Notes: generated by a model not told the origin, from the sequence alone. A stretch of DNA of 64,000 nt from RGIG7179 sp051893555 (GCA_051893555.1 JBJFHL010000011.1:1-64000), one strand, 5' to 3'. Positions 8,615-17,405 are shown, counted from the first letter of the stretch. A program made the numbers and translations.

Positions 8615-8809
8615 ATGGATAAAACAGCAAGAGAATATGTCGTCTGTCCCTGCCGGAAAGTAACCCGCGGAGAAATCGAAGACATTGTCAGAGAAAAACA
8701 CATCGACAATCTGAAAGATCTCTGCGAAGCTGCCAACGCAGGCAATAAATGCGGCGGCTGCAGAGAAATGCTGGAACAGATTATGAATGAAGTTCTGGCA
8801 GCCATGTAA
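8615..8809 (+). CDS. Bfd-like [2Fe-2S] ferredoxin
   Basis: A 64-residue protein with the Fer2_BFD cysteine pattern: CPC near the N-terminus and CGGC near residue 49, the four ligands of a bacterioferritin-associated-ferredoxin-type cluster. Start at ATG 8615 is preferred: GAGGAGG at 8595-8601 is only one base from the in-frame GTG at 8603 but 13 from this ATG, a little long. It lies 81 bases upstream of ferritin on the same strand. In Pseudomonas, Bfd reduces bacterioferritin to release iron, so an iron-mobilising role for the neighbouring ferritin is likely though not proven. A TATAGT -10 lies upstream at about 8571. Confidence 0.85.
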   Translation: MDKTAREYVVCPCRKVTRGEIEDIVREKHIDNLKDLCEAANAGNKCGGCREMLEQIMNEVLAAM

Positions 8810-8890
8810 CGATCGATCCTCTGACCGGCAAGAAAACCATCGAACTGGTTCGTAAAAAAGGACAAGAATAAGAAAGTGAGGTACATAACA

Positions 8891-9403
8891 ATGCTTGACA
8901 AAAAAGTCGTAGAATTATTAAACCAGCAGGTAAACAAGGAACTCTATTCCGCCTATCTGTATCTGGATTTTTCCAACTACTATTATGATGAAGGCCTGGA
9001 CGGCTTCGGCAACTGGTACAAGATCCAGGCACAGGAAGAACGTGATCACGCCATGCTCTTCGTACAGTATCTGCAGAACAACGGTGAAAAGGTTGTCCTG
9101 GAAGCCATCGACAAGCCGGCAGTTGCTCTGACCAGTGCCAAGGTCGTTCTGGAAGAAGGCCTGAAGCACGAGCAGTATGTGACCAGCCTGATTCACACCA
9201 TTTATGACGCTGCATACTTCGTGAAGGATTTCCGTACCATGCAGTTCCTGGACTGGTTCGTCAAAGAACAGGGCGAAGAAGAAACCAACGCCGAAGGTCT
9301 GATCAAAAAGTTTGAGCTGTTCGGCGGCGATCCGAAGAGCCTGTACATGCTGGATAACGAACTGGGTGCACGGGTATACTCCGCACCATCCCTGGTTCTG
9401 TAA
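8891..9403 (+). CDS. non-haem ferritin
   Basis: Iron-storage protein of 170 residues, the usual size of the bacterial FtnA type. Ferroxidase-centre residues are visible: Glu in VNKELYSAYLYL, the ExxH of AQEERDHAMLF, Glu in LEEGLKHEQ and Gln/Glu in VKEQGEEETNAE. There is no haem-ligand methionine pattern, so it is ferritin rather than bacterioferritin. The start at ATG 8891 (MLDKKVVELL) has GTGAGG ten bases upstream. It follows the Bfd-like ferredoxin and is ended by a strong hairpin. Confidence 0.95.
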   Translation: MLDKKVVELLNQQVNKELYSAYLYLDFSNYYYDEGLDGFGNWYKIQAQEERDHAMLFVQYLQNNGEKVVLEAIDKPAVALTSAKVVLEEGLKHEQYVTSLIHTIYDAAYFVKDFRTMQFLDWFVKEQGEEETNAEGLIKKFELFGGDPKSLYMLDNELGARVYSAPSLVL

Positions 9404-9426
9404 CAGTTCGTCACAATCTGAAAGAA

Positions 9427-9465
9427 AAAGGCAGCTCTGCATTTCCGCATTGCTGCCTTTTTTTA
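9427..9465. terminator. ferritin terminator, possibly bidirectional
   Basis: AAAGGCAGC (9427-9435) pairs with GCTGCCTTT (9452-9460), followed by further Ts on the plus strand. The A-tract on the left may also end the convergent XRE gene, whose stop lies at 9463. Confidence 0.85.
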
Positions 9466-10491
9466 TTCCTTTTCCCCGATCCTGCATGCTGCAGAAATCG
9501 CTGCGAAAACGCAACCTGCCACCGGCCATACCAGCCAGGTGATATGCCAGTCTCTGGACAGGAAACTCCATGCCAGATAAATGGCAGCCGTCAGAGGCCA
9601 GAAGATGGCACCAATCTTTCCTGCCAGAGAATTCTCACCGGTCTTCGGATCATAATCCCCTTCCTTCAGAAGCCGGTCGTAACTGCCCCAGGTAATGGCA
9701 GCACTGACAAAGAGGTAAACCGCAAAGGAAACCACGATGAGCAGAAATCCAACTGCCAGAATCTCAAACACGTCCTTTTCCCAGAATGCGCCGATCAGGA
9801 TTGGAATCACGGAAATCAGGCAGAGTGTCACGCCGAAGGTGATGTTTTTGGTAAATACCGGCTGATACACCTTTCTCTGCTGCTGGATCTGAACGTCCAC
9901 TCCGTATGCCAGGGCAAACCGGCCTTCCGTAATATATGCATACTCCCGCTCCGCGATACCGTAACGGATAAAGGTCATGACCGGCCAGATCAGGATCAGG
10001 AACAGGCAAATGAGACCGATCAGGCCGCCCTGGTTATCATCCAGCGGAATCACACCGCAGCTCCCCAGACCGCCCAGTTCAATCAGCAAAACCGGCGAGA
10101 GAACGCACATCATCACGCCAAATCCCATTCTGGATGCCCAGCTTGCTTCATGCTCCAGGAAGTCAGCAGCTTCCTCCCTGCCGATTCGCCGCCGCGCGAC
10201 GACCGCTTCATGATTCATCTCCTCTGTCTCATCCGGATACGGTTCCGCAGATTCCGCCACAATTTCCGTTTTCGCTGCGATTTCTTCTCTCTCATATTCT
10301 TCCTTCAGCAGAAAATCTGTGCTGACACCAAAAATCCGGCTGAGCACAAGGATTTTGTCCAGATCCGGCACCGACTGGCCGCTTTCCCATTTGGATACGG
10401 ACTGCCGCGACACCTGGCAGAGTCCCGCCAGTTCTTCCTGTGACCATCCCTGCTTTCTGCGCAGGGTCATGATTTTATCCCCTAAATTCAT
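9463..10491 (-). CDS. XRE-family regulator with C-terminal membrane domain
   Basis: A 342-residue protein. Residues 1-65 are a lambda-repressor-like helix-turn-helix (WSQEELAGLCQVSRQSVSKW, then FGVSTDFLL). After a charged linker, residues about 120-340 hold four to six hydrophobic segments, including MCVLSPVLLIELGG, LICLFLILIWPVMTFI and ILAVGFLLIVVSFAVYLFV. This combination of DNA-binding head and membrane tail is common in Clostridia, often as a stress sensor or partner of an adjacent transporter. No obvious target is next to it. It converges on ferritin. Confidence 0.88.
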   Translation of the reverse strand: MNLGDKIMTLRRKQGWSQEELAGLCQVSRQSVSKWESGQSVPDLDKILVLSRIFGVSTDFLLKEEYEREEIAAKTEIVAESAEPYPDETEEMNHEAVVARRRIGREEAADFLEHEASWASRMGFGVMMCVLSPVLLIELGGLGSCGVIPLDDNQGGLIGLICLFLILIWPVMTFIRYGIAEREYAYITEGRFALAYGVDVQIQQQRKVYQPVFTKNITFGVTLCLISVIPILIGAFWEKDVFEILAVGFLLIVVSFAVYLFVSAAITWGSYDRLLKEGDYDPKTGENSLAGKIGAIFWPLTAAIYLAWSFLSRDWHITWLVWPVAGCVFAAISAACRIGEKE

Positions 10492-10583
10492 CGAAATCCT
10501 CCGTTATTCATTCTTCATTCATTGATCTTTCATCCATTCAGCCATTGGTGCACCTGGCCTGTTTTCTGCTCTCAGTATAACAT

Positions 10584-10631
10584 AAAAAGCGGTTGACAAC
10601 TACCAATTACCATTGGAAATTCGTCAACCGC
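10584..10631 (-). terminator. nitroreductase terminator overlapping the XRE promoter region
   Basis: On the minus strand GCGGTTGAC pairs with GTCAACCGC (plus positions 10623-10631 and 10589-10597), followed by TTTTTAT; the loop contains a smaller CCAAT/ATTGG hairpin. Immediately downstream is a TATACT -10 for the XRE gene, so one compact segment ends one unit and begins the next. Confidence 0.75.
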
Positions 10632-10656
10632 CGGTTGCATTTTCACTATTTTACGA

Positions 10657-11184
10657 CTATTCTACATAATAAACGTAGTTTTCCTTTCTCGGAATGGCTT
10701 CTCCCGCCGGCCCGTCTGCATATCCCAGAATGCAGTGTCCGATTCCCTCATACTCGCCTTCAATGCCAAGGGATTTCAGGATTGCCTTGCCTTCTTCGCT
10801 TTCGAATTCTTCCTTGGCCCGGTGAATCCAGCAGCTGCCGATGCCCAGCTCGCTGGCTGCCAGCATCAGATTGCCCATGACCAGACTGCCGTCATACACA
10901 TGGGTCGGGATCGACTTGTCCGCCAGCACCACCAGAACCACCGGTGCTCCATAGAACGGATCCGTTCCTTCCTCAGCACCCATAATCTTTGCATTCATGG
11001 CCGAGAGCCGGTCGCGGATTTCCCGGTTGGTGACTGCCAGGATGATCGGCGCCTGTTTTCCCATGCCGGTTGGTGCATAGGTGCCTGCCTTTACGATCTG
11101 CTCAATGATTTCCTTTGGCACCATGTCCGGCTTATAGCTTCGAACACTTCTGCGATTTAATAAAACTTCCATCGTTTCACTCAT
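10657..11184 (-). CDS. nitroreductase family protein
   Basis: A 175-residue FMN-dependent NAD(P)H oxidoreductase of the nitroreductase superfamily. FMN-binding signatures are NRRSVRSYKPD at the N-terminus, AGTYAPTGMGKQ, and ELGIGSCWIHRA in the C-terminal half, with the usual NLMLAASELG helix. The short form fits the single-domain subgroup common in Clostridia. Physiological substrate unknown. It is monocistronic and ends at the hairpin overlapping the next promoter. Confidence 0.93.
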   Translation of the reverse strand: MSETMEVLLNRRSVRSYKPDMVPKEIIEQIVKAGTYAPTGMGKQAPIILAVTNREIRDRLSAMNAKIMGAEEGTDPFYGAPVVLVVLADKSIPTHVYDGSLVMGNLMLAASELGIGSCWIHRAKEEFESEEGKAILKSLGIEGEYEGIGHCILGYADGPAGEAIPRKENYVYYVE

Positions 11185-11433
11185 TGTTTCTGCCCTCTTT
11201 CTTTTCGTTGCTTTCCGTTTTTACCTGACATACCTGTATATTTTTTACCCATTTACCACTTCGCCAAACATGGCATCTTCCACGGTGTCCGGCATGGCTG
11301 GAGTACGTTCTATGTAAAATGTTTCAGAAATTGACTTTTTTCTGTTGTTTCCTGCGGTTCTTTTGAGGTATTATATTCTTAGAATTTATGGAAGAAAACG
11401 GTTCGGATTTCGAACCAAGAAGGAGAAAATAGT

Positions 11434-12297
11434 ATGGATATGAATGGATTTTTTTATCAGGTAGACCAGCTCCTCATGGAGAAAAAAATCGATGAGGCTG
11501 AAACATATATGAAGGACAGTCTGGCACAGGCAGAAGAAGAATGTGATGCGGGTGCCATTATCTCCATCTGCAACGAGCTGGGCGGCCTGTACCGCGCCCT
11601 TTCCCGCTATGATGAGGGCATTCCTCTGTATGAAAAAGCGCTGCAGTGCATCCACGATCTGGGGCTGGACGGCACGGAACACCACGGAACCACGTTGGTC
11701 AACTACGCTACGACTTACACCATGATGGGTGATGTTCCAAAAGCGCTGGAACTGGATACGGAAGCCGCCGGCATCTTCTCCAGTGCAGGCTTCGCCATGG
11801 ATTACCGGCTTGCCACATTATATAATAACATGAGTTTTCTCTGCATGGATCTGGGGCACTACGAGGAAGCGGAGACAAGCCTCAACGACGCCCTCTATAT
11901 TCTGAAGGCGCTGGATGACAGCGAAATCGATGTGGCAGTGACCTATTCCAACCTGGCCAATGTATATCTGGCCATGGATCGTCTGGAAGAAGCCAAAGTT
12001 ACAGTAAAGAAGGCGCTGGATCTGTTTATTGCCGAAAGTGGTGACACGGATGTTCACTATGCCGGTGCGGTCAGCACCCTGGGTGCCATCTACTTCCGGG
12101 AAGAAAACTGGGAAAAGGCTGCGGCTCTGATGGAAACTGCACTGAAACTCAATGCCAGGGACTATGGAGAAGAGAACCAGAGCTATGCAATCCTCAGCAG
12201 CAACCTGGCGGACTGTCTGGAAAAGATGGGTCGGCAGGCAGAGGCGGAGGAATACCGTGCGAAAGCGGCTTCCATCATGGAAAGGATCGGCCTGTGA
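11434..12297 (+). CDS. tetratricopeptide repeat protein
   Basis: A 287-residue soluble protein made of about six to seven TPR helices pairs, for example SICNELGGLYRALSRYDEGI, YNNMSFLCMDLGHYEEAETS, YSNLANVYLAMDRLEEAKVT and SSNLADCLEKMGRQAEAEEY. The repeats resemble the kinesin-light-chain/TPR_12 type. No catalytic domain. It is the first gene of a module with the DUF4037 and DUF4125 genes; its TGA overlaps the next gene's GTG start (GTGA). Most likely a scaffold or substrate-recognition partner of the nucleotidyltransferase-like product that follows. Confidence 0.9.
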   Translation: MDMNGFFYQVDQLLMEKKIDEAETYMKDSLAQAEEECDAGAIISICNELGGLYRALSRYDEGIPLYEKALQCIHDLGLDGTEHHGTTLVNYATTYTMMGDVPKALELDTEAAGIFSSAGFAMDYRLATLYNNMSFLCMDLGHYEEAETSLNDALYILKALDDSEIDVAVTYSNLANVYLAMDRLEEAKVTVKKALDLFIAESGDTDVHYAGAVSTLGAIYFREENWEKAAALMETALKLNARDYGEENQSYAILSSNLADCLEKMGRQAEAEEYRAKAASIMERIGL

Positions 12298-13262
12298 AGG
12301 GGCTTGCTTTATCAAGAGCATACTACGATGCCTTCGGCAGCCGTATTCTGGAAGCTGCGGATCAGCTGGATCCGGGGCTTGCTTCCCGTCTTTCCATCGG
12401 TCTGGTCGGCGAAGGATCTCAATGCTTCGGCTATGACGATGGGATCTCCCAGGATCATGACTTTGCACCGGGATTCTGCGTATTTCTGTCCGATGCGGAT
12501 TTTCAGGCTTTCGGTACGGCCTTGCAGGCTGTCTACCGTCAGCTTCCAGACAGTTTTCAGGGGTTTACCTGTGAAAACATCATCGCCGGGGATCGTCTCG
12601 GAGTCATGGGCTGCAGTGAGTTTTACAGCCGATTTACCGGTGTTCCCGAAACGATTCTGGACTGGCTGTTTCTGCCGGAATCTGCTCTGGCGGCTGCCAC
12701 AAACGGACAGATCTGGCAGACCGGCTGCAGCGAGTTTGATTCGATGCGAAGTCTTCTTTCCTCCTTCTATCCGGAGGATATCCGGCGAAAAAAGATCGCA
12801 GCCCGGGCGGCTGTGGTTTCGCAGGCCGGTCAGTATAATCTGCTGCGGCTGATCCGACGGGAAGATGAAGTGGCTGTCCTTTTCGCCATGAGCCGGTTTG
12901 CAGAGGCGGCGATTTCCATGATCCATCTGCTTCGCCGCCGTTATACACCATTTTATAAATGGGCTTTCCGCAGTCTCTCCGACATGGCGGAAACGGATCC
13001 CCTGGCAGACGACTGCTGCCGGCAGCTGAAAAAATTGCCGGAGGTGGGGATTTTGCTCCGTCAGGGAAAAAAAGAAGAGGCAGAAAGTCGGGCCTTCCAA
13101 CTGACCGAGATCATCTGCGAGAAGATTGCCCGGGAGCTGCGCAGCCAGCACCTGTCGGAACACGCCGGCAGCTTCCTGCAGGATCATCTTACAGATATTA
13201 TGAACGGAATTGAGGATTCGCAGATCCGATCCATGCACCCCATGGCGGATCCGGCAGTCTGA
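12294..13262 (+). CDS. DUF4037 domain-containing protein, nucleotidyltransferase-like
   Basis: A 322-residue protein with an N-terminal polymerase-beta-like nucleotidyltransferase signature: LVGEGSQCFGYDDGISQDHD, which provides a G-S helix and the paired acidic residues expected to bind metal. A helical C-terminal domain (residues 150-320) is typical of DUF4037. Translation starts at GTG 12294, overlapping the TPR gene stop. The substrate is unknown; proteins of this fold move AMP or other nucleotides onto proteins, RNAs or antibiotics. Conserved linkage to the TPR gene and to DUF4125 suggests a complex. The catalytic residues look intact. Confidence 0.85.
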   Translation: MKGLALSRAYYDAFGSRILEAADQLDPGLASRLSIGLVGEGSQCFGYDDGISQDHDFAPGFCVFLSDADFQAFGTALQAVYRQLPDSFQGFTCENIIAGDRLGVMGCSEFYSRFTGVPETILDWLFLPESALAAATNGQIWQTGCSEFDSMRSLLSSFYPEDIRRKKIAARAAVVSQAGQYNLLRLIRREDEVAVLFAMSRFAEAAISMIHLLRRRYTPFYKWAFRSLSDMAETDPLADDCCRQLKKLPEVGILLRQGKKEEAESRAFQLTEIICEKIARELRSQHLSEHAGSFLQDHLTDIMNGIEDSQIRSMHPMADPAV

Positions 13263-13318
13263 ACGGATTCTTTCCGCAGCCAGCATACAACTTCCGTTAT
13301 GAGCAAAGAGGTAAATCT

Positions 13319-13942
13319 ATGGAACAGTTTAACAGACAGAAAACAATCGAAACCATCATTCAGACAGAATGGGACATGTTTCAGCAGACCGATAACATCG
13401 GCGGACGGGCCAGCTGTCAGGATGACCCGGAGACTTTTTACATCATGCGGGCCAGCCAGTATGAGAACTGGACGGATCCCATGCTTTCCTGCTGGGCGGA
13501 CTTTCTGGAAAAAAGCAAAAATGAAGGCCGTAATCTTGTGACCGAAAAATACGGCCGCATGATGCAGTATACGGACCTTCATTACTATAACAAATATTTG
13601 GCTGGAAATTTACCAGCCGTTTCCCAGAAATGTTATCGGCTCATCAATGCCATCGTTCCGCAGCTGATCGCCTGGGAGGAGGAATTCGCAGCAGCCTGGC
13701 CGAAGCTTGCCGATACCGGCAGGCCGATCACTTCCGATGGGGACGCCAGCGGCTTCACGTCCATGGAAACTTACGCCAGGGGTGAACTGGAAACCTATCC
13801 GGAAGAGCTGCTGCAGCTTTATGCGGACTATGTGGCAGATCTGAAAGCTGCCGGGAAATCCCTTTCTGTGATGAACCAGCAGACCATGGTCTCCTATTAC
13901 GGCTATGACTCCATCGAGGAGGCGGAGGCGTCGCTGGCCTGA
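13319..13942 (+). CDS. DUF4125 family protein
   Basis: A 207-residue cytoplasmic protein of the DUF4125 family, recognised by the N-terminal block EWDMFQQTDNIGGRASCQDD and the YFYIMRASQYENW-like stretch. It follows the DUF4037 gene by 56 bases and has AGAGGTAAAT as a plausible ribosome binding region. Function unknown. Its last 40 bases overlap the 3' end of the convergent helicase gene, so the two transcripts must be antisense to each other there. Confidence 0.85.
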   Translation: MEQFNRQKTIETIIQTEWDMFQQTDNIGGRASCQDDPETFYIMRASQYENWTDPMLSCWADFLEKSKNEGRNLVTEKYGRMMQYTDLHYYNKYLAGNLPAVSQKCYRLINAIVPQLIAWEEEFAAAWPKLADTGRPITSDGDASGFTSMETYARGELETYPEELLQLYADYVADLKAAGKSLSVMNQQTMVSYYGYDSIEEAEASLA

Positions 13943-15789
13943 TATTCTTCAGGCAGAACGTCATCCGGCGTAACATGCTCCGTTTCACGAATCCTGCGTG
14001 TCGGTGTGAACCACTCTCTACGGCGGGAAGGCCGGTGGAAACAGCGGTCGCATACATTGAACCGGAAGCCCGGCGGAAGCGGCATGCCGCAGTATTTGCA
14101 TTTTCGCAGGTACTCCTGCTTGGTTTCCAGAAGAAGCTCGTTGATCTTCTCGCAGAGGCGAAGCTTCTCCTCCATGGTTTCATCTTTTTCGCCGGCTCGC
14201 TTGAGCATACGGCTGTATACATCCAGCGCTGCATACTGAAGCTCACAGTCTTCCAGTGTCAGCGCTTTTTCATCGATAAATTCCGGGTGCGGCATGGATT
14301 CTTTTCGGAAAAATGCCTGACAGCAGGATTTCCAGTAGGACACCAGCTCCGGTGATTTCACGTCTACCGGACAGGTGATACAGGAAAAGATTTCTTTTTT
14401 GGTCGCCTTCTTCGGCACCGGTTTCATTTCCTGATAAAGCACCATGGCTTCCCACATGTCTTCCCTGCTGAAGCCCTCCACCTCCGGCAGGTCCTCCCAG
14501 GTTTCCAGCAGTTCCTGCAGCGGATATTCCGAAGACAGGGCTTCCTGCGGGAACGGAATGGTCAGATGGGTCACCGGCGGCGTTTCTTCCCGCAGGCACT
14601 CTTCAATCAGTTCCGGTGTATCCATGGTCAGCACATAGCCCACATCATATTTTCCATACCTGCCTGCCCGGCCTGCGATCTGTTTCACTTCGCTGACCTG
14701 CAGCCGGCGAGTGGAAACGCCGTCGTATTTCTTGGTTTTGCAGAAGATCACCCGGCGGATCGGCAGGGATACACCCATGCCGATGGCATCTGTGGCCACC
14801 ACCACGGTGGTTTTTCCTTCTGCAAATTTCCGCACTTCTTCTCTTCTGGACGGTGGCGGCAGCGCGCCGTATACCACGCTGGCCTGTACACCTTTCTCCT
14901 CCAGTTCTGCCGCGATCCGCAGCACTTCCCGTCTGGAAAAGGTGATCAGCGCATCGCCCGGTTCCACCTGGGACAGGTCCTCAAAGGTACCGGCAAATTT
15001 CAGCGGTGTCAGACGCTCATGGTGAATCACTTCATACCGACTTCCGGTATTTTCGATCAGGCTCTCGATGATAGACAATCCCTCCGGGGCGGTGCAGATA
15101 TGCATTTCGTCTGTATCGATGGACAGGATCGCTCTCGTCCAGTGGCTGCCCCGCTCTCGGTCTGCCACCAGATGGGCTTCATCGATGACCACCACATCAT
15201 AATGCTGGTGATAATCACACATCTCGATGGTAGACGCCACCTTATTACTGAACGGAATGTCTATTTTTTCTTCGCCGGTCAGCAGGGAGCATGGAACACC
15301 CTGTTCATTCAGTGTGTCGAAAACCTCCAGCGCCAGCAGCCGCAGCGGTCCCAGATAGGCCCCCTTGTCTGCCCGCTTCAGCGCCTGCAGAGCGGCATAC
15401 GTCTTTCCGCTGTTGGTCAGACCCACATGGATATAGACCCGTCGATACATATCTTTCGCCTGCTCGATCATTTCCATGCCACCGTAAGAAAGCAGCAGAT
15501 TCCGCATGGCATCGGTCCGTTCTTTCTGTTTTCGCCGCATAGCTTCCACTTTGGCGAAATCCCGTTTGAAGTACGGGTCTGCCGCGATCATCTCTGCTTC
15601 GCTCTTTTTCCAGTAGTGGCGATTGTCGTCTTTTCCCAGCCCCAGGTCGCAGCCTCTGCCTGCAGGCGGGAAATGTTTCTTGATCAGAGAGTCGGTCAGC
15701 CGGTACTGTGCGGTCAGCTCCGCCCGGGAGAAATATTCCGCTCTCAGCCTCTTCTTTTTACTTCTGTGTCTGTTTCTCTTTTTTGCCAT
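13903..15789 (-). CDS. Suv3-like DExH RNA helicase with C-terminal zinc ribbon
   Basis: A 628-residue helicase. The core matches the mitochondrial SUV3 branch of superfamily 2: motif I HVGLTNSGKTYAAL (about residue 120), GAYLGPLRLLALEV, motif II VVVIDEAHLV, motif III-like ICTAPEG, motif V VVATDAIGMGVSLP and motif VI QIAGRAGRYG. The N-terminus is very basic (KKRNRHRSKKKRL), as for RNA binding. Near residue 570 a CKYCGMPLPPG...CDRC pattern gives a four-cysteine zinc site. Upstream and probably co-transcribed is a small membrane protein. A role in RNA unwinding or decay is inferred from the family. Confidence 0.85.
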   Translation of the reverse strand: MAKKRNRHRSKKKRLRAEYFSRAELTAQYRLTDSLIKKHFPPAGRGCDLGLGKDDNRHYWKKSEAEMIAADPYFKRDFAKVEAMRRKQKERTDAMRNLLLSYGGMEMIEQAKDMYRRVYIHVGLTNSGKTYAALQALKRADKGAYLGPLRLLALEVFDTLNEQGVPCSLLTGEEKIDIPFSNKVASTIEMCDYHQHYDVVVIDEAHLVADRERGSHWTRAILSIDTDEMHICTAPEGLSIIESLIENTGSRYEVIHHERLTPLKFAGTFEDLSQVEPGDALITFSRREVLRIAAELEEKGVQASVVYGALPPPSRREEVRKFAEGKTTVVVATDAIGMGVSLPIRRVIFCKTKKYDGVSTRRLQVSEVKQIAGRAGRYGKYDVGYVLTMDTPELIEECLREETPPVTHLTIPFPQEALSSEYPLQELLETWEDLPEVEGFSREDMWEAMVLYQEMKPVPKKATKKEIFSCITCPVDVKSPELVSYWKSCCQAFFRKESMPHPEFIDEKALTLEDCELQYAALDVYSRMLKRAGEKDETMEEKLRLCEKINELLLETKQEYLRKCKYCGMPLPPGFRFNVCDRCFHRPSRRREWFTPTRRIRETEHVTPDDVLPEEYQASDASASSMES

Positions 15790-15828
15790 TGGTATATTCA
15801 GTCTTTCTGTTGATTTTTTCTCGCGTTT

Positions 15829-16380
15829 TTATTTTCTCCGCTTCCCGAGAAGCTCTGTCAGTTCCGTATCGTCCAGGATCTTCAGGTCTTCCAGAAGCAT
15901 ATTATCCGCATATTCTGCCGCTGCACGGACACGAACCGGATCCTCGGCGTTTACCTGCACAACGACATCCATAGTTTCTCCGCCGTCTCTGCAATCCATA
16001 CCAATAACTTTCACAATGCTGCGTGCATCCTCTGCAAGCTTCAGATACCTGCTGCATGTTCCGCTGTCCAGAAACTTCCGAAAACCTTCTTCCGTAAAAC
16101 AGTCCCCGACTTTTGCCATCCACAGTCTGAACTCCTCTTCCGCAGAACACTGACGCCCTCTTTCATACAGTTCAGGCTGCGGCCAGGTAAAGATTGCCTG
16201 TATCACCTTGTCTGCCGGCTCATCTTCATATTGTCCGGACAATCCTCCCATCAGAGAGGCACTTTCTTCTGCCATTCTTCTCTCTTCCTCGGCTTTCGCA
16301 CCGGATTTTGACGATTTCACGATGATGATAATTACGATCACCAGAATCCAGAACCACCCGATCTGAATCGAAAATCCCAT
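15829..16380 (-). CDS. membrane-anchored protein of unknown function
   Basis: A 183-residue protein with one N-terminal membrane segment (IGWFWILVIVIIIIV, residues 7-21), a charged linker and a soluble domain of about 120 residues that looks alpha/beta (ELYERGRQCSAEEEFRLWMA, then TMDVVVQVNAEDPVRVRAAA). The single-anchor plus soluble tail is reminiscent of Tim44-like proteins, but I cannot assign it. It lies 39 bases upstream of the Suv3-like helicase gene on the same strand. A promoter with TTGTGC and TAGAAT, 17 bases apart, lies about 50 bases upstream. Confidence 0.75.
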   Translation of the reverse strand: MGFSIQIGWFWILVIVIIIIVKSSKSGAKAEEERRMAEESASLMGGLSGQYEDEPADKVIQAIFTWPQPELYERGRQCSAEEEFRLWMAKVGDCFTEEGFRKFLDSGTCSRYLKLAEDARSIVKVIGMDCRDGGETMDVVVQVNAEDPVRVRAAAEYADNMLLEDLKILDDTELTELLGKRRK

Positions 16381-16541
16381 TTTTTATTCCTCCATATCCC
16401 ATTTACTATATCTTGTTCTTCTAATCTAATATTCTAACAAAATTTTCCTTCACGCACAAGGGGAATCTGTTGCACGCCGCATCAAAGCGTGGTATTCTGT
16501 GTATGAGTATTTCAGAAAGGATTGTGCCAAGAATTGTGACC

Positions 16542-17042
16542 ATGTATATCAGACCAGCGAAACCCGAAGATATGGACCGCATCATGGAAATATGCGATGC
16601 GGCCCGCAGTTTTATGAGAAAGAACGGGAATCATACCCAGTGGATCAACGGCTACCCCTCCCGCCAGCAGATGGAGCAGGACAGGCAGAACGGAAACAGC
16701 TATGTCTGGGCAGAAATCGATCCCCGGGGAAATGAGATTTTGCGAGGCGTTTTCACCTTTATCCTCGGCGAAGATCCGACCTATGCTGTCATCGAAGGCG
16801 GCACATGGCGAAACGCCAAGCCCTACGGCACCATACACCGCATGGGCAGTGACGGAACCAGAAGCGGGTTCTTCCGGCAGGCACTGCAGTTCTGTCTGCA
16901 GCAGACGGATAATGTCCGCATCGATACCCATGCCGATAACCTGCCGATGCAGCATCTGGCAGAGCGGGAAGGCTTTCTCCGCTGCGGCATCATCTATGTG
17001 GCGGACGGCACGCCGCGAATTGCATATCATTACGTAAAATAA
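16542..17042 (+). CDS. GNAT family N-acetyltransferase
   Basis: A 166-residue acetyl-CoA-dependent acyltransferase. It begins MYIRPAKPEDMDRIMEICD, the usual first strand and helix of the family, carries a central strand with GVFTFILGEDPTYAVI, and ends with the RIDTHADNLPMQHLAEREGF stretch typical of this subgroup. The start is uncertain: in-frame ATG 16503 and GTG 16524 lie upstream, and no ribosome binding site decides. Substrate unknown. It stands alone, followed by 360 bases without a gene. Confidence 0.85.
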   Translation: MYIRPAKPEDMDRIMEICDAARSFMRKNGNHTQWINGYPSRQQMEQDRQNGNSYVWAEIDPRGNEILRGVFTFILGEDPTYAVIEGGTWRNAKPYGTIHRMGSDGTRSGFFRQALQFCLQQTDNVRIDTHADNLPMQHLAEREGFLRCGIIYVADGTPRIAYHYVK

Positions 17043-17405
17043 GATTTCCTTCTCGCTGCACGTCCGTACGACCTCAATGCGCAAGGGCAAAATGACGCAA
17101 AACATATTTTATTCACATCCTCTGCGTTACATAGACCATCTATGTATGTGCAAAAATGTAAGAATAATACAGCATTTATCAACCAATCAGGATGTCGAAC
17201 TAATAATATGTGTATTCTTTACAGCTGGGCGGTACCTGCTTTTGAATAAAGCCAGCATAATATAATTTTTTCTGCATAATAATTCGTTGCTCCATTATGC
17301 AACGACGCTGCTGGTGACGCATTTAGGATCGAGACGATCCGTTTTGCGTCATTTTTTGCATACATACGATTCAGACTGCATCTCAAGCTTCATTTCCGGC
17401 CGCGC
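17043..17405. other. intergenic stretch with hairpins, no gene seen
   Basis: No convincing coding frame. The AT-rich middle is followed by two mutually exclusive hairpins (GCATAAT 17274-17280 with ATTATGC 17294-17300, or CGTTGC 17285-17290 with GCAACG 17299-17304), then a strong plus-strand terminator. The segment may be a long 3' untranslated region of the acetyltransferase gene or hold a small RNA. Confidence 0.4.
17315..17357 (+). terminator. strong intrinsic terminator
   Basis: TGACGCA (17315-17321) pairs with TGCGTCA (17345-17351), enclosing an inner GGATCG/CGATCC stem, followed by TTTTTT. It ends plus-strand transcription about 275 bases after the acetyltransferase stop. Confidence 0.8.

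Noticed and set aside
8809..8871. A short frame reading TIDPLTGKKTIELVRKKGQE between the ferredoxin and ferritin genes
   Set aside because: Looks protein-like but is about 20 codons, has no start or ribosome binding site, and I cannot match it to a family; it may be chance or a tiny relic.
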